A DNA stretch of 64,000 nt. It comes from an uncultured bacterium (GTDB lineage Bacteria; Bacillota_I; Bacilli_A; RFN20; CAG-826). The DNA lies in the NCBI GenBank assembly GCA_949297805.1, contig CASFTG010000002.1:141871-205870 (forward strand), written 5' to 3'. Shown in pieces: positions 19,929 through 29,300 of the stretch; positions within the stretch are counted from its first letter, which is position 1, and each line of letters begins with the position of its first letter. Made by a program: the position numbers and the translations under genes. The notes under the pieces were generated by a model. The model was not told where the DNA came from. It did no database searches and worked only from the letters and a program-made list of their open reading frames with translations.

Positions 19929-19960
19929 AAAAAAGCCGCCTCCGATGAAAGAGACGGCTT
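19929..19960 (-). terminator. Terminator after ppdK
   Basis: On the minus strand a 10-bp stem (AAGCCGTCTC / GAGGCGGCTT, one G-U pair) with an 8-nt loop is followed by a run of six T residues, 20 nt past the ppdK stop. Confidence 0.85.
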
Positions 19961-19980
19961 TGGTGTCAACTAGCTAAGAA

Positions 19981-22641
19981 TTACTTCTTGGCCGCTTGAC
20001 GCTCGTGGGTAATGGACGCCTGAGCGGCGGCTAACCGAGCGAGCGGGACACGGAACGGCGAGCAGGAGACGTAGTCGAGGCCGACCGCATCATAGAACAT
20101 GATGGAAGCCGGATCGCCACCAGTCTCACCGCAGACGCCAACAAGGAGGTCCGGGCGGGTCGCACGGCCACGCTCGACCGCGATCTTGATGAGTTCGCCA
20201 ACGCCCTCGACGTCAACGGTCTGGAACGGATCGAACTCGTAGATCTTCTTGTCGTAGTAGTATTGGAGGAAGGCGCCAGCATCATCGCGGGAGAAGCCCA
20301 TGGTGAGCTGAGTGAGGTCGTTGGTCCCGAAGGAGAAGAATTCGGCCTCTTTGGCAACGTTGCCAGCCTGGAGGGCGCCTCTCGGGACTTCGATCATGGT
20401 GCCGACATGGTAATGGAGCTTCTTGCCTTCCTTCTCCATTTCCTTTTCGACCGCTTCGACGACGACGTTCTTGGCGAACTTGAATTCCTTCAATTCACCG
20501 GTGAGCGGGATCATGATTTCCGGCTCGACGTCCTTGCCAAGGTCCTTGCTGGCCTTGATGGCAGCCTGGATGATGGCGGTCGCCTGCATACGGTAGATTT
20601 CCGGATAAGCGACGCAGAGACGGACACCACGGAAGCCCATCATCGGGTTGGCCTGATGGAGCTGGTTGATCCGGTCGCGGACTTTCTGCTCGGAAACATT
20701 GAGTTTTTCAGCCAAATCTTTGATGTTCTTGGCATCATCGATGGTCGGGAGGAACTCGTGTAGAGGTGGATCGAGGAGACGGATGCAGACCATATCGTCG
20801 GGTGCGGACATGTACATCTTATAGAAGTCATCGACCTGATACGGACGAATCCGTTCAAGCGCGGCTTCGCGCTGCTCGGTGGTCTCAGAGAGAATCATCG
20901 AACGCATATTGAGGATCCGGTCGTCGGCGAAGAACATACGTTCAGTCCGGCAGAGACCGATACCTTCGGCGCCGAACTTGTGAGCATTATCCGCATCAAG
21001 CGGGGTGTTGCAGTTGGCGCGGATCTTGAGCCGGCGATACTTGTCGGCCCAGCCCATGAGACGGCCGAAGTTGCCGCCGAGGTCAGCCGGGATCATGGCG
21101 ATTTCGCCATCGTAGACATAACCGGTCGAGCCATCGACGGAGACGACGTCGCCATCGTGGTAGACCTTGTCGCCGATGGTCATGGTGCGGGCGGTTTCAT
21201 CGATGATAGCATCGGTGCAGCCGGCGACGCAGCATTTGCCCATCGAACGGGCGACGACCGCGGCGTGGGAGGTCATGCCGCCACGAGCGGTGATGATAGC
21301 TTCGGAGTTGACCATGCCGATGATGTCTTCCGGCGAGGTCTCAGCCCGGCAGAGAACGACTTTGACGCCGGCATCGTGCTTTTCTTTGCATTCATCGGCG
21401 TCGAAGACGAGGCGGCCAGTGCCAGCACCCGGGGAGGCCGGGAGCCCTTTGAGGACCGGGGTGTGCTTCTTGAGATCGGCCGGATCGAAGGTCGGGTGGA
21501 GGAGGTCGTTGAGACGAGCCGGCTCGACGCGGAGGCAGGCTTCCTTCTCATCGATCAAGCCTTCATCGACGAGGTCGCAGGCGATCTGGAGGGCGGCCCG
21601 GGCGGTACGCTTGCCGTTACGGGCCTGGAGGAAATAGAGCTTGCCTTTCTCGATGGTGTACTCCATATCCTGCATATCATGGAAATAATTTTCCATGCGT
21701 TTGATGGTGGCGATGAATTCTTCGTAGACTTCCGGCATGCGCCTCTTCAACTCATCGATGTGAAGCGGGGTGCGGATGCCAGCGACGACGTCTTCGCCTT
21801 GGGCGTTCGGGAGGAATTCGGCGTAGATCTTCTTCTCGCCGGTGGACGGGTCACGGGAGAACGCGACGCCGGTGCCCGAATCTTCGCCCATGTTGCCGAA
21901 GACCATGGTCTGGACGTTGACGGCGGTGCCCCATTCGTAGGGGATGCCGTTCATCTGACGATAGACGTTGGCCCGGGGGTTGTCCCAGCTGCGGAAGACG
22001 GCGGCGACCGCCTCTTTGAGTTGGACATACGGATCGGCCGGGAAGTCTTCGCCGAAGGTCTTCTTGTAGTAAGCCTTGTATTCTTTGACGAGCTCTTTGA
22101 GCTGATCGGTGGTGACTTCGGTATCAAGTTTGTAGCCGTGGTCTTCTTTGATCTTGTCGAGCATGGCGTCCATATCGGTCCGCGGATGCCCTTTAGCGAT
22201 GTTGGTGAACATCAAGATGAAGCGACGATAGGAGTCCCAAGCGAAACGCTCGTTGCCGGTCGCTTCGGCGAGTTCGACGACGGTCTTGTCGTTCAAGCCA
22301 AGGTTGAGGATGGTGTCCATCATGCCCGGCATGGAGACGCGAGCGCCCGAACGGACGGAGACGAGGAGAGGGGTTCCTTTTCCGCCGCCGAAGGCTTTGT
22401 TGTTGATCTTCTCGACGTCGTGGACGTGGGCGACGACGTCTTCCCACACGGAATCAGGAATCTTCTTCCCGGATTCATAGTAGAGGTTGCAGGCTTCGGT
22501 CGTGATCGTGAAGCCTTGGGGGATGTTGACCCCGGCGGCGGTCATTTCGACTAGACCTTTGCCCTTCCCACCAAGAAGCTCTTTGCCTAAATTGGCCTCA
22601 TGGGCTTCTTTGAAGGAATAAACGTACTTCTTTTCTGCCAT
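19981..22641 (-). CDS. ppdK: Pyruvate, phosphate dikinase
   Basis: 886-residue enzyme interconverting pyruvate, ATP and Pi with PEP, AMP and PPi. The ATP-grasp half opens with KKYVYSFKEAHEANLGKELL and has the glycine-rich GGKGKGLVEM. The swivelling phosphohistidine domain has TARGGMTSHAAVVARSMGK (the phosphorylated His). The PEP-binding TIM barrel has GLCRTERMFF, MIPLTGELKE, SFGTNDLTQL and the catalytic-Cys motif GVCGETGGDP. Length fits bacterial PPDKs (~875-890). AGGAGG precedes the ATG. It is divergent from the sugar kinase across a 172-bp gap containing an inverted repeat. It suggests PPi-linked glycolysis, as in many anaerobes (inference). Confidence 0.98.
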   Translation of the reverse strand: MAEKKYVYSFKEAHEANLGKELLGGKGKGLVEMTAAGVNIPQGFTITTEACNLYYESGKKIPDSVWEDVVAHVHDVEKINNKAFGGGKGTPLLVSVRSGARVSMPGMMDTILNLGLNDKTVVELAEATGNERFAWDSYRRFILMFTNIAKGHPRTDMDAMLDKIKEDHGYKLDTEVTTDQLKELVKEYKAYYKKTFGEDFPADPYVQLKEAVAAVFRSWDNPRANVYRQMNGIPYEWGTAVNVQTMVFGNMGEDSGTGVAFSRDPSTGEKKIYAEFLPNAQGEDVVAGIRTPLHIDELKRRMPEVYEEFIATIKRMENYFHDMQDMEYTIEKGKLYFLQARNGKRTARAALQIACDLVDEGLIDEKEACLRVEPARLNDLLHPTFDPADLKKHTPVLKGLPASPGAGTGRLVFDADECKEKHDAGVKVVLCRAETSPEDIIGMVNSEAIITARGGMTSHAAVVARSMGKCCVAGCTDAIIDETARTMTIGDKVYHDGDVVSVDGSTGYVYDGEIAMIPADLGGNFGRLMGWADKYRRLKIRANCNTPLDADNAHKFGAEGIGLCRTERMFFADDRILNMRSMILSETTEQREAALERIRPYQVDDFYKMYMSAPDDMVCIRLLDPPLHEFLPTIDDAKNIKDLAEKLNVSEQKVRDRINQLHQANPMMGFRGVRLCVAYPEIYRMQATAIIQAAIKASKDLGKDVEPEIMIPLTGELKEFKFAKNVVVEAVEKEMEKEGKKLHYHVGTMIEVPRGALQAGNVAKEAEFFSFGTNDLTQLTMGFSRDDAGAFLQYYYDKKIYEFDPFQTVDVEGVGELIKIAVERGRATRPDLLVGVCGETGGDPASIMFYDAVGLDYVSCSPFRVPLARLAAAQASITHERQAAKK

Positions 22642-22702
22642 TTTTTCCTCCTAATGACATTTATGGGTAGTTAACCCAGCGAAAAGATTTTATCACACCG
22701 CC

Positions 22703-22721
22703 TCTTATTCTTAGAATAAGA
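22703..22721. promoter_or_regulatory. Candidate operator between ppdK and FGGY kinase
   Basis: A perfect inverted repeat with 9-bp arms TCTTATTCT / AGAATAAGA around a single central T, in the divergent gap ~60 bp from the ppdK start. A -10-like GATAAAAT for ppdK lies just downstream of it on the minus strand, so a bound protein could block the ppdK promoter. No adjacent regulator is dedicated to it; the TetR gene at 24383 is the nearest. Confidence 0.4.
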
Positions 22722-22813
22722 AAATGGCACTGGAAAGCAATCGTCGTCCTTACCGCCACAACTTATGGCATTTATTCCGGCCATTTGGCATAAAATAGGC
22801 AAGCACGACTCCT

Positions 22814-24379
22814 ATGAAGCACACTCCATTGATACTGACCATCGACTTCGGGACCCAATCGGTCCGGACCTCGCTCTTCGACTCGACCGGCTCTTGCTTA
22901 GCCAGCGAGAAAGAGGAATACGATCCCCCGTATTTCTCTTCCAAGCCTGGCTATGCTGAACAGACCCCGGATTACTATTATGAATGTCTATGCCGTTGCA
23001 CCCATCGGCTCGCCGATAAGAACCCGGAACTCCTTGAAGACGTCAAAGGGGTGACTATGACTTGCTTCCGCGACACCGCGGTCTTGCTGGATAAGGACAA
23101 GAAAATCGCCCGTCCAGCCATCCTTTGGCTCGATCAACGTTATGCCCATAACAAGCGGAAATTGCCTTGGCATTCCCGTTTCCTTTTCCGCTTCGTCCAT
23201 ATGACTGAAACAGTCAACATGAACATGCGCCGGACGATGGCCAATTGGTATCAGGAAAACGAACCCGAGAATTGGGCTAAGGCCGATAAATACGTCGCCA
23301 TCTCGACTTACTTCCTTTATCGCCTCACCGGCGAACTGGTCGATACGCCATCCAATTACACCGGGCATTACCCGCTTAATTACCGGAAGCAGCAGTTCTA
23401 TAAAAAGCCGGAGACCAACCTTAAAGGTCAGATCTTTGGCGTCCGTAAGGATCAACTTTGTGAACTGCGACCCGCCGGATCGAAACTCGGCGTTATTAAT
23501 GAACAGGCCGCGAAGGAAACCGGACTCCCAGCCGGCTTATACGTCTATGCCGCCGGGTCGGATAAATCCTGTGAGACCTTAGGCTCGGGGGTCTACGATT
23601 CCTCCTTGGCTTCCTTATCTTATGGCACCGCCTGTTCCTTGGAGACCATCACCAAGAAATACATCGAGCCATACCCCTTCTTACCATGCTACCCTAGCGT
23701 GCAAAACGGATATTTTAACTTGGATTTGCAGGTTTATCGGGGTTATTGGACCATCAATTGGTTCTTAAAGGAATTCGGGGCCATGAACATCAACGACATG
23801 GTCATCGAGATCGTCGACCCGGAAGAATATGATAAACGGCTTTCGGAGATCGCCCCGGGTTCAGACGGACTGATGCTTCAGCCTTATTGGGGGAGCCAGC
23901 TTGAGAAACCCTGCGTCAAAGGCTCGATCATCGGTTTCTCCGACAGCACCACCAAATTCCACGTCTACAAAGCCTTGGTCGAAGGCATCGCCTATGAGTT
24001 AAGGATGGGGATGGAACGGTTTGAAAAGAAGCTCCACCGGAAGTTCGACGCCATCCGCATCGCCGGTGGGGGATCGAAATCCGCGGCGGTATGCCAGGTG
24101 ACGGCCGACGTCTTTGGCAAACCGGTCGTTCGGGTTCAGACCAACGAGACCTCTTCTTTAGGAGCGGCAATCGCCGGCTTCTTGGCCATTGGAGTTTATA
24201 AGGACACCAAAACCGCGGTCGAGAATATGGTCCATGTCAGCGAGACCTTCTATCCGGATAAAGAAAAGCACGCCATTTACGACGAGCTTTTCTATGGTGC
24301 ATACACCAAGTTATATAAACGTTTACGGAAGACCTACAAGTTCCTGTTTAACTGGACATTGAAGGACCGGGGCGAATAG
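22814..24379 (+). CDS. FGGY-family carbohydrate kinase
   Basis: 521-residue sugar kinase of the FGGY family (xylulokinase, glycerol kinase and relatives). The first ATP-phosphate loop is PLILTIDFGTQSVRTSLFDS, followed by ILWLDQR, the second-domain AGSDKSCETLGSGVYDSSLA, and the C-terminal RIAGGGSKSAAVCQVTADVF with NETSSLGAAIAGF. The substrate cannot be read from the sequence; xylulose- or ribulose-like kinases are possible. No transporter or isomerase gene is adjacent, so it stands alone. It ends 3 bp before the convergent tetR stop. The Shine-Dalgarno is weak. Confidence 0.88.
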   Translation: MKHTPLILTIDFGTQSVRTSLFDSTGSCLASEKEEYDPPYFSSKPGYAEQTPDYYYECLCRCTHRLADKNPELLEDVKGVTMTCFRDTAVLLDKDKKIARPAILWLDQRYAHNKRKLPWHSRFLFRFVHMTETVNMNMRRTMANWYQENEPENWAKADKYVAISTYFLYRLTGELVDTPSNYTGHYPLNYRKQQFYKKPETNLKGQIFGVRKDQLCELRPAGSKLGVINEQAAKETGLPAGLYVYAAGSDKSCETLGSGVYDSSLASLSYGTACSLETITKKYIEPYPFLPCYPSVQNGYFNLDLQVYRGYWTINWFLKEFGAMNINDMVIEIVDPEEYDKRLSEIAPGSDGLMLQPYWGSQLEKPCVKGSIIGFSDSTTKFHVYKALVEGIAYELRMGMERFEKKLHRKFDAIRIAGGGSKSAAVCQVTADVFGKPVVRVQTNETSSLGAAIAGFLAIGVYKDTKTAVENMVHVSETFYPDKEKHAIYDELFYGAYTKLYKRLRKTYKFLFNWTLKDRGE

Positions 24380-24382
24380 GAA

Positions 24383-25003
24383 TCAGCAATCAATCTCGCT
24401 GATGGGTTTCTTCATCAGCATCCCGAAGAGGACATCCCCGGAGGTGAACTTCTTTTCCGAACGAGGCGCGCAGGCTAAGCGGAGTTCGGTCTCGACCATC
24501 AAGGCGATGCAGCGGGCGATTTCCGCCGGGTTGCCGGCGATGGCGTTGCCTTCTTCCTGCGATTTGGCGATCAAACTTTCCAAAGCCGAGGAGAGATCAT
24601 ACTTCTTGGCTTTTTCATATATTTCGTAAGGAAGCCCTTTGGCTTGATAAGCGCGAACGCAAATGGAGCCGGCGTATAAGGTCCGGATATCGGCGTTACG
24701 GAATTTATCATAGGATTGGCAGATCATCTTGACTCCGGCGGTTCCGCCTTTGGCTAGAGCTTCTTCTAACGGAGGGATGGCGCTGGTGGCCTCAATCATC
24801 TCGTTCCAGACGGCGGCGAAGACGTCCTCCTTCGATTCGAAGTAATGATAAAAGAGTCCGTGGGAGCACCGGCTGGAGTTGGTGATATCGTCGATGGCGA
24901 CGGCATTGAACCCTTTGATGGCGAAGATTTTTAGCGACGTTTCAAGGAGCTTGGTTCTCCGTTTGTCTTTGACGGCTTGGTTCTGTTCGGGCGATCGCGG
25001 CAT
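24383..25003 (-). CDS. TetR-family transcriptional regulator
   Basis: 206-residue regulator. The N-terminal HTH is classic TetR: RTKLLETSLKIFAIKGFNAV, IDDITNSSRCSHGLFYHYF, ESKEDVFAAVW. The C-terminal ligand domain (roughly 80-206) is helical and not recognisable. AGGAGG precedes the ATG. It is divergent from the flavodoxin gene at 25280 across 276 bp, so that gene and itself are the likely targets; an inverted repeat at 25256-25273 is a candidate site. The effector is unknown. Confidence 0.9.
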   Translation of the reverse strand: MPRSPEQNQAVKDKRRTKLLETSLKIFAIKGFNAVAIDDITNSSRCSHGLFYHYFESKEDVFAAVWNEMIEATSAIPPLEEALAKGGTAGVKMICQSYDKFRNADIRTLYAGSICVRAYQAKGLPYEIYEKAKKYDLSSALESLIAKSQEEGNAIAGNPAEIARCIALMVETELRLACAPRSEKKFTSGDVLFGMLMKKPISEIDC

Positions 25004-25255
25004 GTTATAAACCTCCTGATGTCAATATACTTTTGATCTCACCCTTTATCATATTCCAACCGATACGGAAATCAACCGGGTTTTTAACAAGAGGCAAATA
25101 TGGAAACAAACGTAAAACGGGTTTTTCTTTTTCCCGTGCTTTGCTCAAATAAAGCAATCTCTTTTGGCAAATTCGGATTTATTGACGTAAATCACCGCAA
25201 ATGAATCATTTCTTGGAGTGTTCTCCCGGTTGAAGTCCGAGGATAAAAGGATGTC

Positions 25256-25273
25256 AGGATATGGTAATATCCT
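25256..25273. promoter_or_regulatory. Candidate operator/promoter in front of the flavodoxin gene
   Basis: Inverted repeat with 7-bp arms AGGATAT / ATATCCT and a GGTA spacer. It contains a -10-like TAATAT (25265-25270) ending 9 nt before the flavodoxin ATG. With no Shine-Dalgarno in those nucleotides, the transcript could be leaderless. The rest of the 276-bp tetR-flavodoxin gap shows only a weak 5-bp hairpin near 25118. Confidence 0.4.
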
Positions 25274-25279
25274 CTCACT

Positions 25280-25819
25280 ATGAAAACTTTGGTCCTTTAC
25301 ACTTCTCACACCGGCTCGACGAAACGTTATGCCGAGAATCTGGCCTCGGCCCTTAACGCCGACATTTTTCCTTTAAAGAAATTCAAATGGAAGAACATCG
25401 ATGACTACGGCCTCATCATCTATGGGGGCTGGGTGCAAGGAGGCAAAATCAAAGGGGTTTCCGACTTCTTGGCCCATTACGACGACTTAGAATCTAAGAA
25501 CGTCATCATTTTCTCCTCCGGCATGGTCGTCCCGTCTAAGGAAGGGCGGGCGGTCATCATCGATGCCAACATTCTCGATATCTACCACGTCCGTTATTAT
25601 CAGCTCCGGGGCTCGTTCGACATCAATAAGCTCAACTTCCTCCAACGGGCAATGATCCGGATGTACTTTAGGCAGATCGAGGAGGACCCGAATGCCAACA
25701 TCGGCTACAAGAACCTATTGGAATTCCTCGACGAACCGCTGGATTATTATGACCGGGAAGGCGTCGATAAGATCTTGGCCATTTCCCATAAGATTCTAGC
25801 GGGGGAAGGCGACAAGTGA
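25280..25819 (+). CDS. Flavodoxin-domain protein
   Basis: 179-residue protein with an N-terminal flavodoxin fold. The FMN phosphate-binding loop is visible in MKTLVLYTSHTGSTKRYAEN, followed by DDYGLIIYGGWVQGGKIKG, which fits the second FMN loop. Similar domains occur in HemG-type protoporphyrinogen oxidases and stand-alone flavodoxins; the exact reaction is unknown. The last ~60 residues are helical. The gene is divergent from tetR and its stop overlaps the GTG start of pth. No Shine-Dalgarno is seen. Confidence 0.8.
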   Translation: MKTLVLYTSHTGSTKRYAENLASALNADIFPLKKFKWKNIDDYGLIIYGGWVQGGKIKGVSDFLAHYDDLESKNVIIFSSGMVVPSKEGRAVIIDANILDIYHVRYYQLRGSFDINKLNFLQRAMIRMYFRQIEEDPNANIGYKNLLEFLDEPLDYYDREGVDKILAISHKILAGEGDK

Positions 25820-26373
25820 AATTGATTGTCGGGCTTGGCAACCCCGGCTCCCAATACGAGGGGACCAGGCATAATATGGGTTTTGAGGCCCTTGATATCT
25901 TTGCCGACATGTGCCGGGTCGACTTTGACAAAAACGGGTTCAAAGGTACTTTCGCCTTGGTCAATAACCCCTCTTTGCCGGATAAGGTGATTTTGCTTAA
26001 GCCCGAGACCTTCATGAACCTTTCGGGGGAATCGGTCCAGCCGTTGATGGCGTTCTATAAAATCGATATCGCTGACTTAGTCGTGGTTTATGATGACATG
26101 GCTTTAGAGCCGGGCGTCATCCGTTTAAGGCCCTCTGGTTCCAGCGGTTCCCATAAGGGAATGCAGAATATCATCGACCGGCTCGGCAGCAACCAGATCA
26201 AGCGGATTCGCATCGGCATCGGTGAGCCTCCCCATGGCGGGGCCGATTTCGTTTTGTCTAAACCTCGGGGTGAGGAGAAAGCCAAACTCGACCAAGCCAA
26301 GGAAGAGGCGGCTCTCGCCATCCGCGATTACCTTCTGCATGACTTCGCCTACGCGATGAACCACCATAATTAG
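25816..26373 (+). CDS. pth: Peptidyl-tRNA hydrolase
   Basis: 185-residue enzyme that recycles peptidyl-tRNAs released prematurely from ribosomes. Conserved blocks: KLIVGLGNPGSQYEGTRHNM (catalytic His), KPETFMNLSGESV, VVYDDMALEPGVIRLRPSG and SHKGMQNI. Translation starts at GTG overlapping the preceding stop (GTGA). The pth-mfd order is that of Bacillus. Confidence 0.96.
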   Translation: MKLIVGLGNPGSQYEGTRHNMGFEALDIFADMCRVDFDKNGFKGTFALVNNPSLPDKVILLKPETFMNLSGESVQPLMAFYKIDIADLVVVYDDMALEPGVIRLRPSGSSGSHKGMQNIIDRLGSNQIKRIRIGIGEPPHGGADFVLSKPRGEEKAKLDQAKEEAALAIRDYLLHDFAYAMNHHN

Positions 26374-26390
26374 TAATAAGGAGCAAGGGT

Positions 26391-29300
26391 ACGGAACTCC
26401 TCGATCGGATCAAAACCTTAGAGGTCTATAAGAAACTCCGGCTGGGCCGGGGCCGTTTCGTCGTGGAGGAGACGCTTGGGGTGGGGCTGCTCTTCGCCGC
26501 CTTATATAAGGAAAAGCCGGCCGACTATGCCTTGTTAGCCTCCAATCAATACAACGCCCAACGGCTTTATGAGTTCTTACTCAATTTCCTAAGCGAGGAC
26601 GAAGTGGTCTTCTTCCCGGCCGATGAATTGCTGCGAGCCGAGTCGCTTTCCTCTTCGAGGGAACTATTGTCCCAACGGCTTTATGGACTCCACCAATTGC
26701 TCTCGCCCCAAAAGAAAATATTAGTCACCCATCCAAGCGCCGCCCTCCGCTTCTTACCTGATCCTAAGCGGTTCGCCGAGGAGACGACCTTGGTCAAGAA
26801 AGGGGCGACTCTCGATCTTGGCCAGTTGAAGAAACGGCTGGTCAACTTAGGGTATGAGGGGGTCAATAAGGTCGATCACTCCCTCCAGTTTGCCTCTCGC
26901 GGCGATATCCTCGACGTTTATACCGTCGCTTATCCGGACCCGGTTCGGATTGAGTTTTGGGGCGACGAGGTCGATTCAATCCGGACCTTCAATCCCCAGA
27001 CGCAGGAGTCGAAGCAGGAGTTGAATGAATGCTCGATCCTGCCCGCCACCGACATCTTCCTTAACGAGATAGAACTTTCCCAGGTTGAGAAGGAGATCGA
27101 TATTCGGGTCGCCCAAGCCGAAAATCTGATCGCTCCGGAGCTATTGGATACATTGAAGGCCGCGGCCTTCGATGCCAAAACCCGCCTCGCTGACCATGAT
27201 TATCGTCCGGGGTTATATAAGTATTTTGGCCTGCTGAAACCCATTCATTCGGTGCTGGAATATTTTCGGCCCGAATTGGTGTATCTATGCAATTCCGACG
27301 CTTTTTCCTCGGCGGTCGCAATGTTGACCAAGGAAGCGAATTCCTATCTAACCGACCTGCTTTTGCAGGGATTATGCCTTCCTTCCGTTCATCAATACAT
27401 TTCATTTTATGAAGCGATTCCGTCTACTTCCCATCTAGTCAAAGGCGAGGCTTTTTCCACCAAGCCGGATGATTTGGTCTTTCAAGCCCATAAGATCGCC
27501 ATCACGGGCAAATCCCTCTCGGCTATTCTCCCGACCGTCCAAAGTTATCTTTCGACCAACGAGAAGATCGTCCTCTGCCTAAGCGAGCCCCATCAAGAGA
27601 AGACCGTCAAGGATTTCTTGACCGACGGGAAAATTGGTTTTGAAGATGTCGAAGGGTTGTCTCTTCCTGCAGGGAGGGTTGGCTTCTCTCGTCATGGCTT
27701 AAGTGAAGGTTTTGAGGTCCCAAGCCTTGGTGTCGCTTATTTATCGGCGAACGAACTGTTTGGCCGCCGAATCGTTAATTCCCGCTTCACCTCGAGATTC
27801 AAAGAAGCGACCATCCTCCGTTCTTACGAAGATCTGCGCCCTGGCGATTACGTGGTTCATGAATATAACGGCATTGGCCAATTCATCGATGTCCAAACCA
27901 TCGAGATCGATGGGGTCCATCGCGATTTCCTCCATATCGCTTACGCCAATAACGAATACCTTTACGTCCCCTTGGAACAGTTCCGCCTCGTTCGGAAATA
28001 TGCTGGGCGGGAAGGGGCGGCTCCTAAACTCTCCAGCCTTTCGAGCAAGGAATGGGAGAAGAAGAAAAAGAAGATCAAGAGCCGAATCAACGAATTAGCC
28101 GATCGACTCATCGCCCTTTATGGGGCCCGGGCCCAGCAGCGGGGCTTTGCCTTCGGACCTGATGATGAGTTGCAACGGCAATTCGAAGAGGAATTCCCTT
28201 ACCAATTGACCGATGATCAGCAAAAAGCGGTCGATGCCATCAAGGCCGACATGGAGAAGCCGGAGATTATGGATCGCCTCATCTGCGGCGATGTCGGGTT
28301 TGGCAAAACCGAAGTGGCGTTTCGGGCCGCTTTCAAAGCCATCGATAACGGCAAACAGGTGGCCTTGCTTTGCCCAACGACCTTATTGGCAAGGCAACAT
28401 TATGAAGTGGCTTTGGAACGGTTCTCTTCTTTCGGCGTCCATATTGCTTTATTTTCCCGACTCGTCCCCGAAGCGACCCAAAAGGCCAACCTCAAGCTGA
28501 TTCAGGAAGGGAAGATCGATTTAATTATCGGGACCCATCGTCTTCTATCCAAGGATTTCAAATTCCATGACTTAGGTTTGCTCATCGTCGATGAGGAGCA
28601 GCGGTTCGGGGTCGAGCAGAAGGAATGGATAAAAGAGAAAAAGAAAGAGGTCGACGTTTTGACCTTAAGTGCCACCCCGATCCCCCGGACCCTTCAGATG
28701 TCTTTGGTCGGGATCCGCCCGATGTCGGAGATCAACACCGCCCCCTCCTCAAGAATGCCGATTCAAACCTATGTCACTCCCTTCTCCCCCTCGGTCGTCG
28801 ATGAATTGATCGCCAGGGAACTAGCCCGCGGGGGGCAGGTTTTCTACGTCCAGAATAAAGTCATGTCGATTTATGCGACCGCCCACAAGATCGCGGCTCG
28901 AAATCCCCAAGCCCAGGTTGGGGTGGTCCACGGGCAGATGGACAAAGAGGAGATCGAATCGGTCATGGCCGATTTCTATGACGGCAAGCTCAACGTTTTG
29001 GTTTGCACCTCGATCGTCGAGAACGGGATCGATATCCCCAACGCCAATATGATCATCGTTGAGGATGCCGACACCTTTGGCTTGTCTCAACTTTATCAGA
29101 TCAAAGGCCGGGTCGGCCGGGGACAAAGGATCGCCTATGCCTATTTGATGTATCGGCCGAAAAAGAACATGAACGAGGACGCCAAGAAACGGCTCCAGGC
29201 TATTCAGGAATTCACCGAACTTGGCTCGGGCTATAAGATTGCCCAGCGGGATCTGATGATTCGCGGGGCTGGGGATATCCTTGGTCCTGAACAAGCCGGC

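Noticed and set aside
20980..22554. Long open frame of 524 codons on the plus strand inside ppdK
   Set aside because: It is exactly antisense to the strongly conserved ppdK coding sequence, its translation is a low-complexity Asp/Gly/Val-rich shadow, and it lacks a ribosome site.
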